From the NCBI RefSeq assembly GCF_004022215.1, contig NZ_SAUZ01000013.1, forward strand, positions 93,780 to 157,779: DNA of 64,000 bases, read 5' to 3'. Below the pieces are notes generated by a model that had not been told where the DNA came from, ran no database searches, and saw only the letters and a program-made list of their open reading frames with translations. Position 1 is the first letter of the stretch, and every line of letters starts with the position of its first letter. This document shows positions 44,691 through 53,396 of the stretch, in pieces. Source of the DNA: Paenirhodobacter populi. GTDB lineage: Bacteria; Pseudomonadota; Alphaproteobacteria; Rhodobacterales; Rhodobacteraceae. A program made the translations under genes and the position numbers.

Positions 44691-45659
44691 TTACACGATT
44701 GCGGCAACGGCAAGAAACAGCGCAGCCAGCAGCCCCGCATCACGGTTCGAGCGGAACAGCCGGAGGCACACGTCGGGATCGTCGATATCGAGCCTGCGCA
44801 GCTGCCACAGCAGATGCGCGCCAAGCGCGACGGGCGCCAGAAGCGCCAGCACCAGCGCGGCGCCGCCCATGCCCGCCGGCAGCAGGGCGGCCAGCACTGC
44901 CACCTCGAACAGCGCGACGGTCAGGATCAGGAAGCCGGTCAGCCATTGCCCGGTCCTGTCGGCGAACAGCCGGGCGGTGGATTTCACCCCGATCAGGACG
45001 TCATCCTCCTTGTCCTGATGGGCGTAGATCGTGTCGTAGAACAGCGTCCAGACCAGCCCTGCAAGCCACAGCAGGACCGGCGCGGCGGACAGGCTGCCCG
45101 CATGCGCCGTCCAGCCGACAAGCGCGCCCCAGTTGAACGCGATGCCAAGGAAGGCCTGCGGCCACCATGTGAAACGCTTGGCGAAGGGATAGACCAGCAC
45201 CGGCAGCAGCGACACGATCCCCACGACGATCGCCGCGCCATTGAAGCTGAACAGGATCAGCGCCGAGATCGCCGTCTGCGCGACCAGCCAGACCAGCGCC
45301 TGTTTCACCGTCACCTGCCCCGACGGGATCGGGCGCGACCGCGTCCGCGCCACGGCGGCGTCGAACTTGCGGTCGGTGATGTCGTTCCAGGTGCAGCCCG
45401 CCCCGCGCATGAGAAACGCGCCGATGGCGCAGCCGAGGATCAGCCACAGATCCTCCCACCGCGGTGTCCCGGCCGCGGCGGCCAGCGAGATCCCCCACCA
45501 GCAGGGGATCAGCAGCAGCCATGTCCCGATCGGCCGGTCCGCGCGGCTGAGCCGCAGATAGGGCCGCGTCGCGGGCGGCGCCAGCCGGTCGACCCAGTTG
45601 CCTTTCACGGCATCGGCGACGGCGCCTGCTTGCTCTGGCGTTTGCGGTTGGCCTTGCAT
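44691..45659 (-). CDS. ubiA: 4-hydroxybenzoate polyprenyltransferase UbiA
   Basis: A 322-residue inner-membrane prenyltransferase that attaches the polyprenyl chain to 4-hydroxybenzoate in ubiquinone synthesis. Both aspartate motifs are visible: GCTWNDITDRKFDAAVARTR (NDxxD) and DTIYAHQDKEDD (DxxxD). Eight or nine helices. The start at ATG 45659 has GAGG upstream; the longer frame enters the rsmE gene. Only 12 bp separate the start codons of ubiA and the divergent rsmE. Confidence 0.93.
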   Translation of the reverse strand: MQGQPQTPEQAGAVADAVKGNWVDRLAPPATRPYLRLSRADRPIGTWLLLIPCWWGISLAAAAGTPRWEDLWLILGCAIGAFLMRGAGCTWNDITDRKFDAAVARTRSRPIPSGQVTVKQALVWLVAQTAISALILFSFNGAAIVVGIVSLLPVLVYPFAKRFTWWPQAFLGIAFNWGALVGWTAHAGSLSAAPVLLWLAGLVWTLFYDTIYAHQDKEDDVLIGVKSTARLFADRTGQWLTGFLILTVALFEVAVLAALLPAGMGGAALVLALLAPVALGAHLLWQLRRLDIDDPDVCLRLFRSNRDAGLLAALFLAVAAIV

Positions 45660-45671
45660 AATCTGCGCCTC

Positions 45672-46397
45672 ATGGAACGTGCCAAGATCAGACTCCATGT
45701 AGATCAGCCTTTGGGGCAGGGGCAAGCGGTGTCCCTGACGCCCGATCAGGCGCATTACCTGTTCGCGGTGATGCGCGAGGGGCCGGGTACGCATGTCGCG
45801 CTGTTCAACGGGCGCGACGGCGAATGGACGGCCGAGGTGACTTCGGCGGGCAAGAAGACCGGGGTGCTGACCTGTCTGGCATGGGCGGCGCCGCAGCTGA
45901 ACCCGCCGGACCTATGGCTGCTGTTTGCGCCGATCAAGAAGGAGCGCACCGATTTCATCGTCGAGAAGGCGGCGGAACTGGGCTGCGCGCGGATCCTGCC
46001 GGTGGCGACCGACTACACCAATTCGCAGCGCATCCGGCAGGACCGTTTGCAGGCCCATGCGCTGGAGGCGGCGGAGCAATGCCTTGGCACCTATGTGCCC
46101 GAGGTGACCGATCTGGTCCCGCTGAAAAAGCTGCTGGCCGACTGGTCGCCCGAACGGCGCATCCTGTGGGCGGACGAAAGCCTCGTCGGCGCGGGCCGGG
46201 TGATGGCGGGGCTGACCCCCGGCCCCTGGGCCATCCTGATCGGGCCGGAGGGCGGCTTTTCGGAAGGGGAGCGCAACTGGCTGCGCATGAAACCCTTCGT
46301 CACGCCGGTCAGCCTTGGCCCGCGCATCCTGCGCGCCGATACGGCGGTCTGCGCGGCGATCACCCTGTGGCAGGCGACGCTCGGGGATTGGCGGTGA
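45672..46397 (+). CDS. rsmE: 16S rRNA (uracil-1498-N3)-methyltransferase RsmE
   Basis: A 241-residue SPOUT-class methyltransferase making m3U1498 in 16S rRNA. An N-terminal PUA-like part (HYLFAVMREGPGTHVALFNG) precedes the knot domain with KKERTDFIVEKAAELG, LIGPEGGFSEGE and LGPRILRADTAVCAA, all RsmE signatures. ATG 45672 is the first in-frame ATG after the ubiA start and gives normal length. Start-to-start distance of 12 bp means the promoters must lie inside the opposing genes. The next gene overlaps its stop by GTGA. Confidence 0.92.
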   Translation: MERAKIRLHVDQPLGQGQAVSLTPDQAHYLFAVMREGPGTHVALFNGRDGEWTAEVTSAGKKTGVLTCLAWAAPQLNPPDLWLLFAPIKKERTDFIVEKAAELGCARILPVATDYTNSQRIRQDRLQAHALEAAEQCLGTYVPEVTDLVPLKKLLADWSPERRILWADESLVGAGRVMAGLTPGPWAILIGPEGGFSEGERNWLRMKPFVTPVSLGPRILRADTAVCAAITLWQATLGDWR

Positions 46398-46918
46398 TCC
46401 GGCCGGAGCTGCGCGACAGACTCCACCGTCACCGCGAGCTGATCGCGGCCATCGCCGCCATTGCCGCGGGGCTGTGGATCGCCTCGCTTGGCGGATGGCT
46501 GCTGATCCCGGTGGGCCTGCTGGTCGCGGCGGCGGCCTGCGCCTGGGCGACGAGCGCATGGCGGCGCGGCCGCTTCACCCGGCCGGTCACCGATCCCGGC
46601 GTCGTCGAGGTGATCGAGGGCCGGATCGGCTATTTCGGCGCCGGGCAGATGCTGGGCGGATATGTCTCGATCGACGATCTGGCGGAAATCCGGCTGCTGA
46701 CGCTGCGCTCGGCGCGCTACTGGCGGCTGAAGACGGCCGACGGGCAGGCGATTCTGGTTCCCGTGGCGGCGGCGGGGGCAGAGGCGCTTTACGACGCTTT
46801 CGCCGCCCTTCCCGACATCGACATGCGCCGGCTGACGGCGGCGCTTGAATCCGATATCGTCGCACAACGCCTGTGGACCCGGCAGGGCCCGCGCGACCTT
46901 GACACCCGCGCGCGATAG
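46394..46918 (+). CDS. Hypothetical membrane protein downstream of rsmE
   Basis: A 174-residue protein with two adjacent hydrophobic helices (about 18-34 and 37-53, LIAAIAAIAAGLWIASLGGW then LLIPVGLLVAAAA) followed by a soluble domain (about 65-174) rich in short strands: VVEVIEGRIGYFG, YVSIDDLAEIRLLTL, LKTADGQAILVPV. This strand pattern may be a PH-like or DUF-type fold, but I cannot assign it. GTG start overlapping the rsmE stop (GTGA). Function unknown. Confidence 0.75.
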   Translation: MIRPELRDRLHRHRELIAAIAAIAAGLWIASLGGWLLIPVGLLVAAAACAWATSAWRRGRFTRPVTDPGVVEVIEGRIGYFGAGQMLGGYVSIDDLAEIRLLTLRSARYWRLKTADGQAILVPVAAAGAEALYDAFAALPDIDMRRLTAALESDIVAQRLWTRQGPRDLDTRAR

Positions 46919-46956
46919 AGCCACCAGTTCGTGCGACCTTCAGACAAGAGAGCTTC

Positions 46957-48318
46957 ATGTCCATTCCCCAGCAGGGCGGCGGCCCGATCGAGCGGCTCGA
47001 ACAACTCGCCGAATACATCGCGTCGGGCGAGAAGCCGCGCGAGGACTGGCGCATCGGCACCGAGCACGAGAAATTCGGCTACGACCGGCGCGGGCTGGCC
47101 CCGCTGCCCTATGAGGGGGAAACCTCGATCCGCGCCATGCTCGAAGGGCTGCGCGACCGCTTCGGCTGGGAACCCGTCGATGAACAGGGCAAGCTGATCG
47201 GCCTGACGCGGAATGGGGCGAATGTCAGCCTCGAACCCGGCGGGCAACTGGAACTGTCGGGCGCGCCGCTGGCCACGCTGCACGAAACGCGGGACGAACT
47301 GGAAAACCACCTGAGCGAGGTGGCGGCGGTCGGCCAGCCGATCGGGGCCGAGTTCATCGGCCTTGGCGCGGCGCCCGTCTGGACGGCGGATGAGATGCCG
47401 GTGATGCCCAAGGGGCGCTACCGGCTGATGAACGACTACATGGGCCGCGTCGGCACCATGGGGCGGACGATGATGTTCCGCACCTGCACGGTGCAGGTGA
47501 ACCTCGACTATGCCTCCGAGGCCGACATGGTGCGCAAGATGCGCGTGGCGCTGGCCTTGCAACCGGTGGCGACGGCGCTGATGGCGAATTCGCCCTTCCT
47601 CGACGGCAGGGTGAACGGGTTCAAGTCGTGGCGCGCGAATGTCTGGCAGAACCTCGATGACGCGCGCACCGGCATGCTGCCCTTCATGTTCGAGGACGGC
47701 GCCGGCTATGAACGCTATGTCGATTACGTCCTCGATGTGCCGATGTATTTCGTCTACCGCGACGGCAAATACATCGACGCGCTCGGGCAGAGCTTCCGCG
47801 ACTTCCTGAAGGGCGAACTGCCCGCGCTGCCCGGCGAAAAGCCCACCCTGTCGGACTGGGCCGATCACATGACCACCGTCTTCCCCGAGGCGCGGGTGAA
47901 GAAATACATCGAGATGCGCGGCGCCGATGGCGGTTCGCGCGAACGGCTGGTGGCGCTGCCGGCACTCTGGGTCGGGCTGATGTATGACGGTGCGGCGCTG
48001 GATGCCGGCTGGGATCTGGTCAAGGACTGGGACGCCGGGACCCGCGACGACTGGCGCCGCGTGGCGGGGCGTGACGGGCTCGCGGCCGAGGTCGGCGGCG
48101 TGAAGATGCGCGATCTGGCGCGCGAGGTTCTGGCGATTTCCCGCGCCGGGCTGGCCGCGCGCGGGAATGTGGCGGAGGGGCAGGACGAAACCCGCTTCCT
48201 CGACGTGCTCGACGAAAGCGTCGCCACCGGCCGCACCCCGGCCGACGAACTTCTGGCGAAATACCACGGCGAATGGCAGGGCGACCTGTCGCGGATCTAC
48301 CCGGAATACCGCTACTAG
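46957..48318 (+). CDS. gshA: Glutamate-cysteine ligase (class II, alphaproteobacterial/plant type)
   Basis: A 453-residue ATP-dependent ligase making gamma-glutamylcysteine, the first step of glutathione synthesis. Family motifs: WRIGTEHEKFGY, EPGGQLELSGAPL, MMFRTCTVQVNLDYASE, and KSWRANVWQNLDDARTGMLPF. Length matches the GSHA/EgtA-like group rather than the gammaproteobacterial GshA. ATG 46957 has a purine-rich AAGAGAG upstream. Convergent with the DUF805 gene; element copy I lies between them. Confidence 0.93.
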   Translation: MSIPQQGGGPIERLEQLAEYIASGEKPREDWRIGTEHEKFGYDRRGLAPLPYEGETSIRAMLEGLRDRFGWEPVDEQGKLIGLTRNGANVSLEPGGQLELSGAPLATLHETRDELENHLSEVAAVGQPIGAEFIGLGAAPVWTADEMPVMPKGRYRLMNDYMGRVGTMGRTMMFRTCTVQVNLDYASEADMVRKMRVALALQPVATALMANSPFLDGRVNGFKSWRANVWQNLDDARTGMLPFMFEDGAGYERYVDYVLDVPMYFVYRDGKYIDALGQSFRDFLKGELPALPGEKPTLSDWADHMTTVFPEARVKKYIEMRGADGGSRERLVALPALWVGLMYDGAALDAGWDLVKDWDAGTRDDWRRVAGRDGLAAEVGGVKMRDLAREVLAISRAGLAARGNVAEGQDETRFLDVLDESVATGRTPADELLAKYHGEWQGDLSRIYPEYRY

Positions 48319-48350
48319 GTCACCTCATCCGCCAAGGCGCCCTTCCTGCC

Positions 48351-48410
48351 TTCATTCTTCCATAAATATCCCGGGGGTGAGCCCGGAACGGGCGAGGGGG
48401 CAGCGCCCCC
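48351..48410 (-). repeat. 3'-end extragenic element, copy I (downstream of the DUF805 gene)
   Basis: Read on the minus strand: hairpin 1 GGGGGC-GCT-GCCCCC (48396-48410), hairpin 2 GCCCG-TTC-CGGGC (about 48381-48393), then the tail CACCCCCGGGATATTTATGG and AAGAATGAA. 20 nt from the stop of the gene at 48431. Confidence 0.75.
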
Positions 48411-48430
48411 TGCTGCGCAGGCCCCTCCGC

Positions 48431-48838
48431 TCAGACCACGGGCGGGCCGAAGCGGTTCGCCTCCGGCTCGGCATCCGGTGCCCGGCTGATGAAGAAATAC
48501 AGCAAGATCAGCGACCCGATCAGCGGGATCAGCGAGATGAACAGCCACCAGCCCGAATGGTTGGTGTCATGCAGCCGCCGCACGCCCACCGAGATCGCCG
48601 GCAGCAGCACGATGAACGAGAAGATCGTGCCAAGCGGCCCGCCGCTGGTCGCGTAGTAGAAGAAGCCCATCCCCGCGTCGAAATGCGCGCGCCCGAACAG
48701 CAGCCCGTCCAGCACCGCAAAGACGATCTGGCCGAGGAAGATGAACAGCATGAACCACCAGAATTCGGAACGCGGCGCGCGACCCTGAAATGTGGCGAAA
48801 TCCTTGAAACATTTGCGGACAGCGGTCTGAAAATCCAT
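48431..48838 (-). CDS. DUF805 family membrane protein
   Basis: A 135-residue membrane protein of the DUF805 (YhaH) family. It opens with TAVRKCFKDFATFQGRAPRSEFWWF, the family signature FxGRAxRxExW, and includes RLHDTNHSGWWLFISLIP. Three or four helices; the C-terminus is hydrophilic. Function is unknown in the family. It follows plsY by 45 nt on the same strand. A valid ATG at 48838 has GGAGC upstream. Confidence 0.9.
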   Translation of the reverse strand: MDFQTAVRKCFKDFATFQGRAPRSEFWWFMLFIFLGQIVFAVLDGLLFGRAHFDAGMGFFYYATSGGPLGTIFSFIVLLPAISVGVRRLHDTNHSGWWLFISLIPLIGSLILLYFFISRAPDAEPEANRFGPPVV

Positions 48839-48883
48839 CGGTCGGCTCCTTTTTCACCATCAGGCACCCGCACCGGGCGGAAA

Positions 48884-49495
48884 TCAAGTCTTCTTGCCGA
48901 TCTTCGGTTCCCGCCCCTGCGCGAGGCGCTGGATGTTCGCCCGGTGCCGCCAGAAGATCAGCACCGCCATGATCGCCGCGGCGGGCATCAGTTCGCGATA
49001 GCCGAGGATCTGCGCCAGCGGCACCGACAGCGCCGCCGCGACCAGCGCCGACAGAGAGGAGATCCGCGTCACCAGCGCCGTCACCAGCCACGCGAGGCAG
49101 GCCGCGATGCCAAGCGGCCAGGCCAGCGCCAGCAGCGTGCCGAGGAAGGTCGCCACCCCCTTGCCGCCGCGGAACCTCAGCCAAACGGGATAGAGATGAC
49201 CGATGAAGGCCGCGACGCCCGCGATCTGCGCCGCCGCCTCGCTGCCCAGAAACCATTCGACCAGCAGCACCGCCACCGCGCCCTTGGCGCCGTCGAGGAT
49301 CAGTGTCGCCGCCGCCGCCGCCTTGTTGCCGGTGCGCAGGACATTCGTCGCGCCGATATTGCCGGATCCGATCTGTCGCAGATCGCCGAGCCCCATCAGT
49401 TTGGTGATGACGACCCCGAACGGGATCGAGCCGAGCATATAGCCCAGCAGCGCCACCGCCGCCAGAATCGCGGCGCCGTCTCCTGCCTCCGGCAT
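48884..49495 (-). CDS. plsY: Acyl-phosphate:glycerol-3-phosphate acyltransferase PlsY
   Basis: A 203-residue inner-membrane enzyme with about five to seven helices that makes lysophosphatidic acid from acyl-phosphate. Signatures: GSIPFGVVITKL, SGNIGATNVLRTGNKAAAA, FIGHLYPVWLRFRGGKGVAT. The two conserved Gly-rich loops are intact. It starts 19 nt after the PyrX-type gene stop, so it belongs to the pyrB transcript. Confidence 0.94.
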   Translation of the reverse strand: MPEAGDGAAILAAVALLGYMLGSIPFGVVITKLMGLGDLRQIGSGNIGATNVLRTGNKAAAAATLILDGAKGAVAVLLVEWFLGSEAAAQIAGVAAFIGHLYPVWLRFRGGKGVATFLGTLLALAWPLGIAACLAWLVTALVTRISSLSALVAAALSVPLAQILGYRELMPAAAIMAVLIFWRHRANIQRLAQGREPKIGKKT

Positions 49496-49514
49496 TGCTG
49501 CCCCTCATGTTTTA

Positions 49515-50795
49515 TTATTGCTCTTTGTTATCGCTATAAACCTGCACTCCGCCGACGAATGTGGCAAGGACCTTTCCTTGCATCCGGGCGCCGTCGAAGG
49601 GGGTATTTTTCGATTTCGAGTGCAGTTTGAAGCGATCCAGCACGAAAGGCCGGTCCGGATCGAACAGCACGAGGTCGGCGGGGGAGCCTGCCTCGAGCCG
49701 CCCCTGCGGCAGGCCGAGCCGCTTTGCCGGGTTCAGCGACAGCGCCCGGAACAGCTGGTTCAGCGTCAGATGGCCGCCGTGATACAGCCGCATCGCCGCC
49801 GGCAGCAGGGTTTCCAGCGCCACCGCCCCGGCCGCCGCCTGCTCGAACGGCAGGCGCTTCGATTCCTCGTCCGCCGGGGTGTGCATCGAGCAGATCACGT
49901 CGATCAGGCCCGACCCCACCGCCTCGATCGCCGCCAGCCGGTCGCTTTCGGCGCGCAAGGGCGGGGTCAGCTTGAAGAAGGTGCGGTAATCGCCGACATC
50001 GAGTTCGTTCAGCGTCAGATGGTGGATCGACACCCCCGCCGTCACGTCGAGACCGGCGGCCTTGGCCCGTTCCAGCGCCGGCAGGCTGCGCGCCGAGGTG
50101 ATCTGGTCGGCGTGGTAGCGCACGCCCGTCATCTCGGCCAGCGCCAGATCCCGGTCGAGGCCCATCCTCTCGGCCATCGGGCTGACGCCCGGCAGGCCGC
50201 GCAGCGCGGCGAACTTGCCCGAGGTGACGGCGGCGCCATGGCTCAGCCCCGGTTCCTGCGGATGGCAGATCACCAGCGCCTCCAGTGCGCGGGCATAGGT
50301 GAAGGCGCGCGACAGGACCTTGGCATCGGTGGCGACATGCCCGGCATCGGTGAAGGCGACGGCGCCCGCGTCCAGAAGAAAGCCGATCTCGGTCATCTCG
50401 CGCCCGGCGCGGCCCTTGGTCAGGGCGGCCATGTGGCGGATGCGGACCGGCTGTTCCGCCGCGCGCTTGGTGGCGAATTCGAGCGATTCCGGCGTGTCGA
50501 TGGCGGGCGCCGTGTCGGGCCGCGCGATGATCGTGGTGACGCCGCCCGCCGCCGCCGCAAGGCTGGCCGAGCGGAAGCTTTCCATGTGCCGCTCACCGGG
50601 TTCGCCGATCTTGACGCCCAGATCGACGATCCCGGGCGCAAGGCACAGGCCCGAACAGTCGATCACCCGGGCGCCCTCGGGCACTTCGGTCAGGCCGACC
50701 TCGCGGATGAGGCCGTCCCGCACCAGCAGGTTGCCCGTCGTTTCGGTATTCGCGGCCGGATCTATCAGCCGGGCGTTTTCAAAGAACAGGGTCAT
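49515..50795 (-). CDS. pyrX: Non-catalytic dihydroorotase homologue (PyrX/PyrC' type)
   Basis: A 426-residue amidohydrolase-fold protein related to class I dihydroorotase. The metal ligands are gone. Where DHOases have DxHxHxR, this protein reads DLGVKIGEPG (Gly60 and Lys62 replace the His pair, Gly64 the Arg). The later TDHAPH motif is SMHTPA (Met304 for the catalytic Asp). The flanking fold features, such as HHLTLNEL and NPAKRLGL, remain. In Pseudomonas such an inactive PyrC' partner is needed for PyrB assembly, and here the gene lies in the pyrB operon. So an active pyrC must exist elsewhere. Overlaps the next upstream gene (ATGA). Confidence 0.85.
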   Translation of the reverse strand: MTLFFENARLIDPAANTETTGNLLVRDGLIREVGLTEVPEGARVIDCSGLCLAPGIVDLGVKIGEPGERHMESFRSASLAAAAGGVTTIIARPDTAPAIDTPESLEFATKRAAEQPVRIRHMAALTKGRAGREMTEIGFLLDAGAVAFTDAGHVATDAKVLSRAFTYARALEALVICHPQEPGLSHGAAVTSGKFAALRGLPGVSPMAERMGLDRDLALAEMTGVRYHADQITSARSLPALERAKAAGLDVTAGVSIHHLTLNELDVGDYRTFFKLTPPLRAESDRLAAIEAVGSGLIDVICSMHTPADEESKRLPFEQAAAGAVALETLLPAAMRLYHGGHLTLNQLFRALSLNPAKRLGLPQGRLEAGSPADLVLFDPDRPFVLDRFKLHSKSKNTPFDGARMQGKVLATFVGGVQVYSDNKEQ

Positions 50796-51463
50796 TCCAT
50801 CCCCTTCTGTATGCCGCGGATCAGGGCGTATACCCCGGCCGGGTCCGTGATGTTCTGAAAGCTGGCGATCACCGGCTGTTCCGAATCGTCCTGACGGCGC
50901 CGGCGGGTGCCGACGGTGAACCGCACGGAATTGTCGGTGACGGTGACCGGAAGCCGGGCGGTGATCGGAAACCGCTGGACGCGGCGCCCATCCCCCGGCG
51001 GGACCGAGGCGATGTAGATCGCCCGGTCGGTGACGAGGTAATGCAGATAGCGCAGCCGGCGGGTGCCCGGCTTCAGCGTGCGGGCGATCTGCGCGCCCGA
51101 CAGCACGAACAGCGCCATGCCCAGAACCTTGATCCAGATCGCCTCGCTGGCGTTCACCAGCAGCGCGATGCCCGAAACGAAGCCCGCGCCGGACAGGACC
51201 GTCAGCAGCGGGCTGGTGCGCGCGGCGGGGGCCTCGGCCTTCGCGGGATCCGGGGAGCCGAACCAGAGCACCGTCTCGGCCCGGTCGATCTCGCTTTGCC
51301 AGAAGGCGGGGGGCATGTCCGGCTGCGCGCTGTCGCGGGCCTCGGGGTCGTCGCCTCTGGCGCCGCGCCGCACGGCGGGGATGACCGTGGCGCGATCGTC
51401 CCGGTCCAGCAGGATCGGGTCTTCGTCGCGCAGCGCGTCCCGTTTGCGGAGAGGGTCGGACAA
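50792..51463 (-). CDS. Membrane protein with PH-like C-terminal domain in the pyr operon
   Basis: A 223-residue protein. A charged N-terminus (1-85) is followed by two helices (about 85-130) and a beta-rich region with RYLHYLVTDRAIYIA, the Tyr-x-x-Thr-Asp-Arg pattern of bacterial PH domains (YxLTxxR), then RRVQRFPI and NITDPAGVYALIRG. Function unknown. It lies between pyrB (8 nt away) and the pyrX-type gene (ATGA overlap), so it is cotranscribed with pyrimidine genes for reasons not evident from sequence. Confidence 0.7.
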   Translation of the reverse strand: MSDPLRKRDALRDEDPILLDRDDRATVIPAVRRGARGDDPEARDSAQPDMPPAFWQSEIDRAETVLWFGSPDPAKAEAPAARTSPLLTVLSGAGFVSGIALLVNASEAIWIKVLGMALFVLSGAQIARTLKPGTRRLRYLHYLVTDRAIYIASVPPGDGRRVQRFPITARLPVTVTDNSVRFTVGTRRRRQDDSEQPVIASFQNITDPAGVYALIRGIQKGME

Positions 51464-51471
51464 GGCGGGCC

Positions 51472-52449
51472 TCAGACGAATGTGCCGCGGGCGAGGTTCT
51501 CGGTCGCCGCGCGCCCGCGTTCCGCCCTGAGATTCTGCGCCAGCAGGTCCATCACCGCCATCCGCACCGCGACGCCCATTTCCACCTGTTCCTGAATGAC
51601 CGAACGGGTGATGTCGTCGGCGATGGTGCCGTCGATCTCCACCCCGCGGTTCATCGGGCCGGGGTGCATGACGATCGCATCGGGTGCCGCGAAGCCGAGC
51701 TTTTCGGCATCCAGCCCGTAGCGGTGGAAATATTCGCGTTCCGAGGGGATGAAGCCGCCGTCCATCCGTTCCTTTTGCAACCGCAGCATCATCACCACAT
51801 CGGCGCCCTTCAGGCCCGCGCGCATGTCCTCGTAGATATCGACGCCGAATTCGCCGAAGCCCGAGGGCATCAGCGTCGGCGGCCCGATCAGCCGCACGTG
51901 GTTTTCCATCTTGCCCAGCAGCAGCATGTTCGACCGCGCCACCCGGCTGTGGGAAACGTCGCCGCAGATCGCCACGGTCAGCCCGTGCAGCCGCCCCTTG
52001 GCGCGGCGGATCGTCAGCGCGTCCAGCAAAGCCTGCGTCGGATGTTCGTGCTTGCCGTCGCCCGCGTTGACGACCGCGCAGTTCACCTTCTGCGCCAGCA
52101 GGTCCACCGCGCCCGAGGCCCCGTGCCGCACCACCAGCAGATCGGGGTGCATCGCGTTCAGCGTCAGCGCGGTGTCTATCAGCGTCTCGCCCTTCTTCAC
52201 GCTGGAATTCTGCATCGCCATGTTCATCACATCCGCGCCGAGCCGCTTGCCCGCAAGCTCAAAGCTCGACTGCGTGCGGGTCGAGTTCTCGAAGAACATG
52301 TTGATCTGCGTCATGCCCTCCAGCGCGTCGGTGCGCTTCACCGTGCGCCGGTTCAGGTCGACATAGCGATCCGCAAGATCGAGGACGGTCAGGATCTCCT
52401 CCGGTGCCAGATGTTCGATGCCCAGAAGATGTCGCGCGCGGAATGCCAT
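51472..52449 (-). CDS. pyrB: Aspartate carbamoyltransferase catalytic subunit
   Basis: A 325-residue enzyme forming N-carbamoylaspartate in pyrimidine synthesis. The carbamoyl-phosphate motif [13 protein letters not shown] and the aspartate-loop residues in [13 protein letters not shown] are intact; [13 protein letters not shown] and [12 protein letters not shown] are further signatures. No pyrI is adjacent; the PyrX-type protein encoded downstream probably serves as assembly partner. First gene of pyrB-PH-like-pyrX-plsY-DUF805. Divergent from the UDG gene. Confidence 0.95.
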   Translation of the reverse strand: MAFRARHLLGIEHLAPEEILTVLDLADRYVDLNRRTVKRTDALEGMTQINMFFENSTRTQSSFELAGKRLGADVMNMAMQNSSVKKGETLIDTALTLNAMHPDLLVVRHGASGAVDLLAQKVNCAVVNAGDGKHEHPTQALLDALTIRRAKGRLHGLTVAICGDVSHSRVARSNMLLLGKMENHVRLIGPPTLMPSGFGEFGVDIYEDMRAGLKGADVVMMLRLQKERMDGGFIPSEREYFHRYGLDAEKLGFAAPDAIVMHPGPMNRGVEIDGTIADDITRSVIQEQVEMGVAVRMAVMDLLAQNLRAERGRAATENLARGTFV

Positions 52450-52546
52450 GACCTGCCCCCGAAAATGGTCCGTGCCGTATATCGCAAACGGGGAAGGCTG
52501 CGTCCAGCGGCTTTACCCGGCGCGGGGGACGGCATAGCTTGCGCGA

Positions 52547-53356
52547 ATGACAGGGGATGCCGATCAGTTCGACCATGATGCCGCCCGCGCCGCGCTCGAA
52601 TGGCTGGTCGAGCTGGGCGTGGATACGGCTGTCGGCGATGCGCCGGTGAATGCCTATGAGCTGCCCGACCATCTGGCGCAGCCGAAGCCCGCAGCGCCCC
52701 CCGCCGACGCGCCCGCCCTGCCGCTGCGCGTGGCCGAGGCAGGGCCCGATCCGGTGGAAGAAGCCCGCCGCGCCGCCAAATCCGCACGGACATTGGAAGA
52801 ACTGCGCGAGGCCATCGTCGCCTACGATCTTTGCCCGTTGAAGAAGGGGGCGAAGAACACCGTTTTCTCGGACGGCAATCCGAAGGCGCGGGTGATGGTG
52901 ATCGGCGAGGCGCCGGGCCGGGACGAGGACATTCAGGGCAAGCCTTTCGTCGGCCGGGCGGGGCAGTTGCTGGACCGGATGTTCGCGGGAATCGGTCTGG
53001 ACCGCACTGCGCCCGACGCGGCGCATGCGCTCTACATCACCAATGTTTTACCGTGGCGCCCACCGGGCAACCGTGAGCCCGAGGCGGGTGAGATCGCGCA
53101 GATGCTGCCGTTCCTTGCGCGGCATGTCGAACTGGCGGACCCGGATCTGATCGTTCTGATGGGCAATGCGGCCTGCGCCGCCGCGCTGAACCGGCGCGGC
53201 ATCATGCGGCTGCGTGGCCACTGGACAGAGGCCTTCGGCCGTCCCGCCATGCCGATGACCCACCCGGCCTATCTGCTGCGTCAGCCGCATGCCAAGCGCG
53301 AGGCCTGGGCCGATCTGCTGGCCATCCGGGCGCGGCTGGATTCGCTGCCCGGATAG
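52547..53356 (+). CDS. Uracil-DNA glycosylase family 4-type, lacking the iron-sulfur cysteines
   Basis: A 269-residue protein of the UDG family 4/5 branch. Motif 1 GEAPGRDEDIQGKPFVGRAG (residues 120-139) and motif 2 MTHPAYLL (about 237-244) are intact. A roughly 80-residue Pro/Ala-rich N-terminal extension precedes the domain. Family-4 enzymes bind a [4Fe-4S] cluster through four cysteines; here only Cys96 of the first CxxC pair remains (Tyr93 replaces the other), Trp170 stands where the third lies (NVLPWRPPGNR), and the fourth is absent. It probably removes uracil from DNA, but by a cluster-free form. Confidence 0.85.
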   Translation: MTGDADQFDHDAARAALEWLVELGVDTAVGDAPVNAYELPDHLAQPKPAAPPADAPALPLRVAEAGPDPVEEARRAAKSARTLEELREAIVAYDLCPLKKGAKNTVFSDGNPKARVMVIGEAPGRDEDIQGKPFVGRAGQLLDRMFAGIGLDRTAPDAAHALYITNVLPWRPPGNREPEAGEIAQMLPFLARHVELADPDLIVLMGNAACAAALNRRGIMRLRGHWTEAFGRPAMPMTHPAYLLRQPHAKREAWADLLAIRARLDSLPG

Positions 53357-53396
53357 TCACGCCGGGGTAGGCCGCGAAATCCGCGGATGGTGCGGA

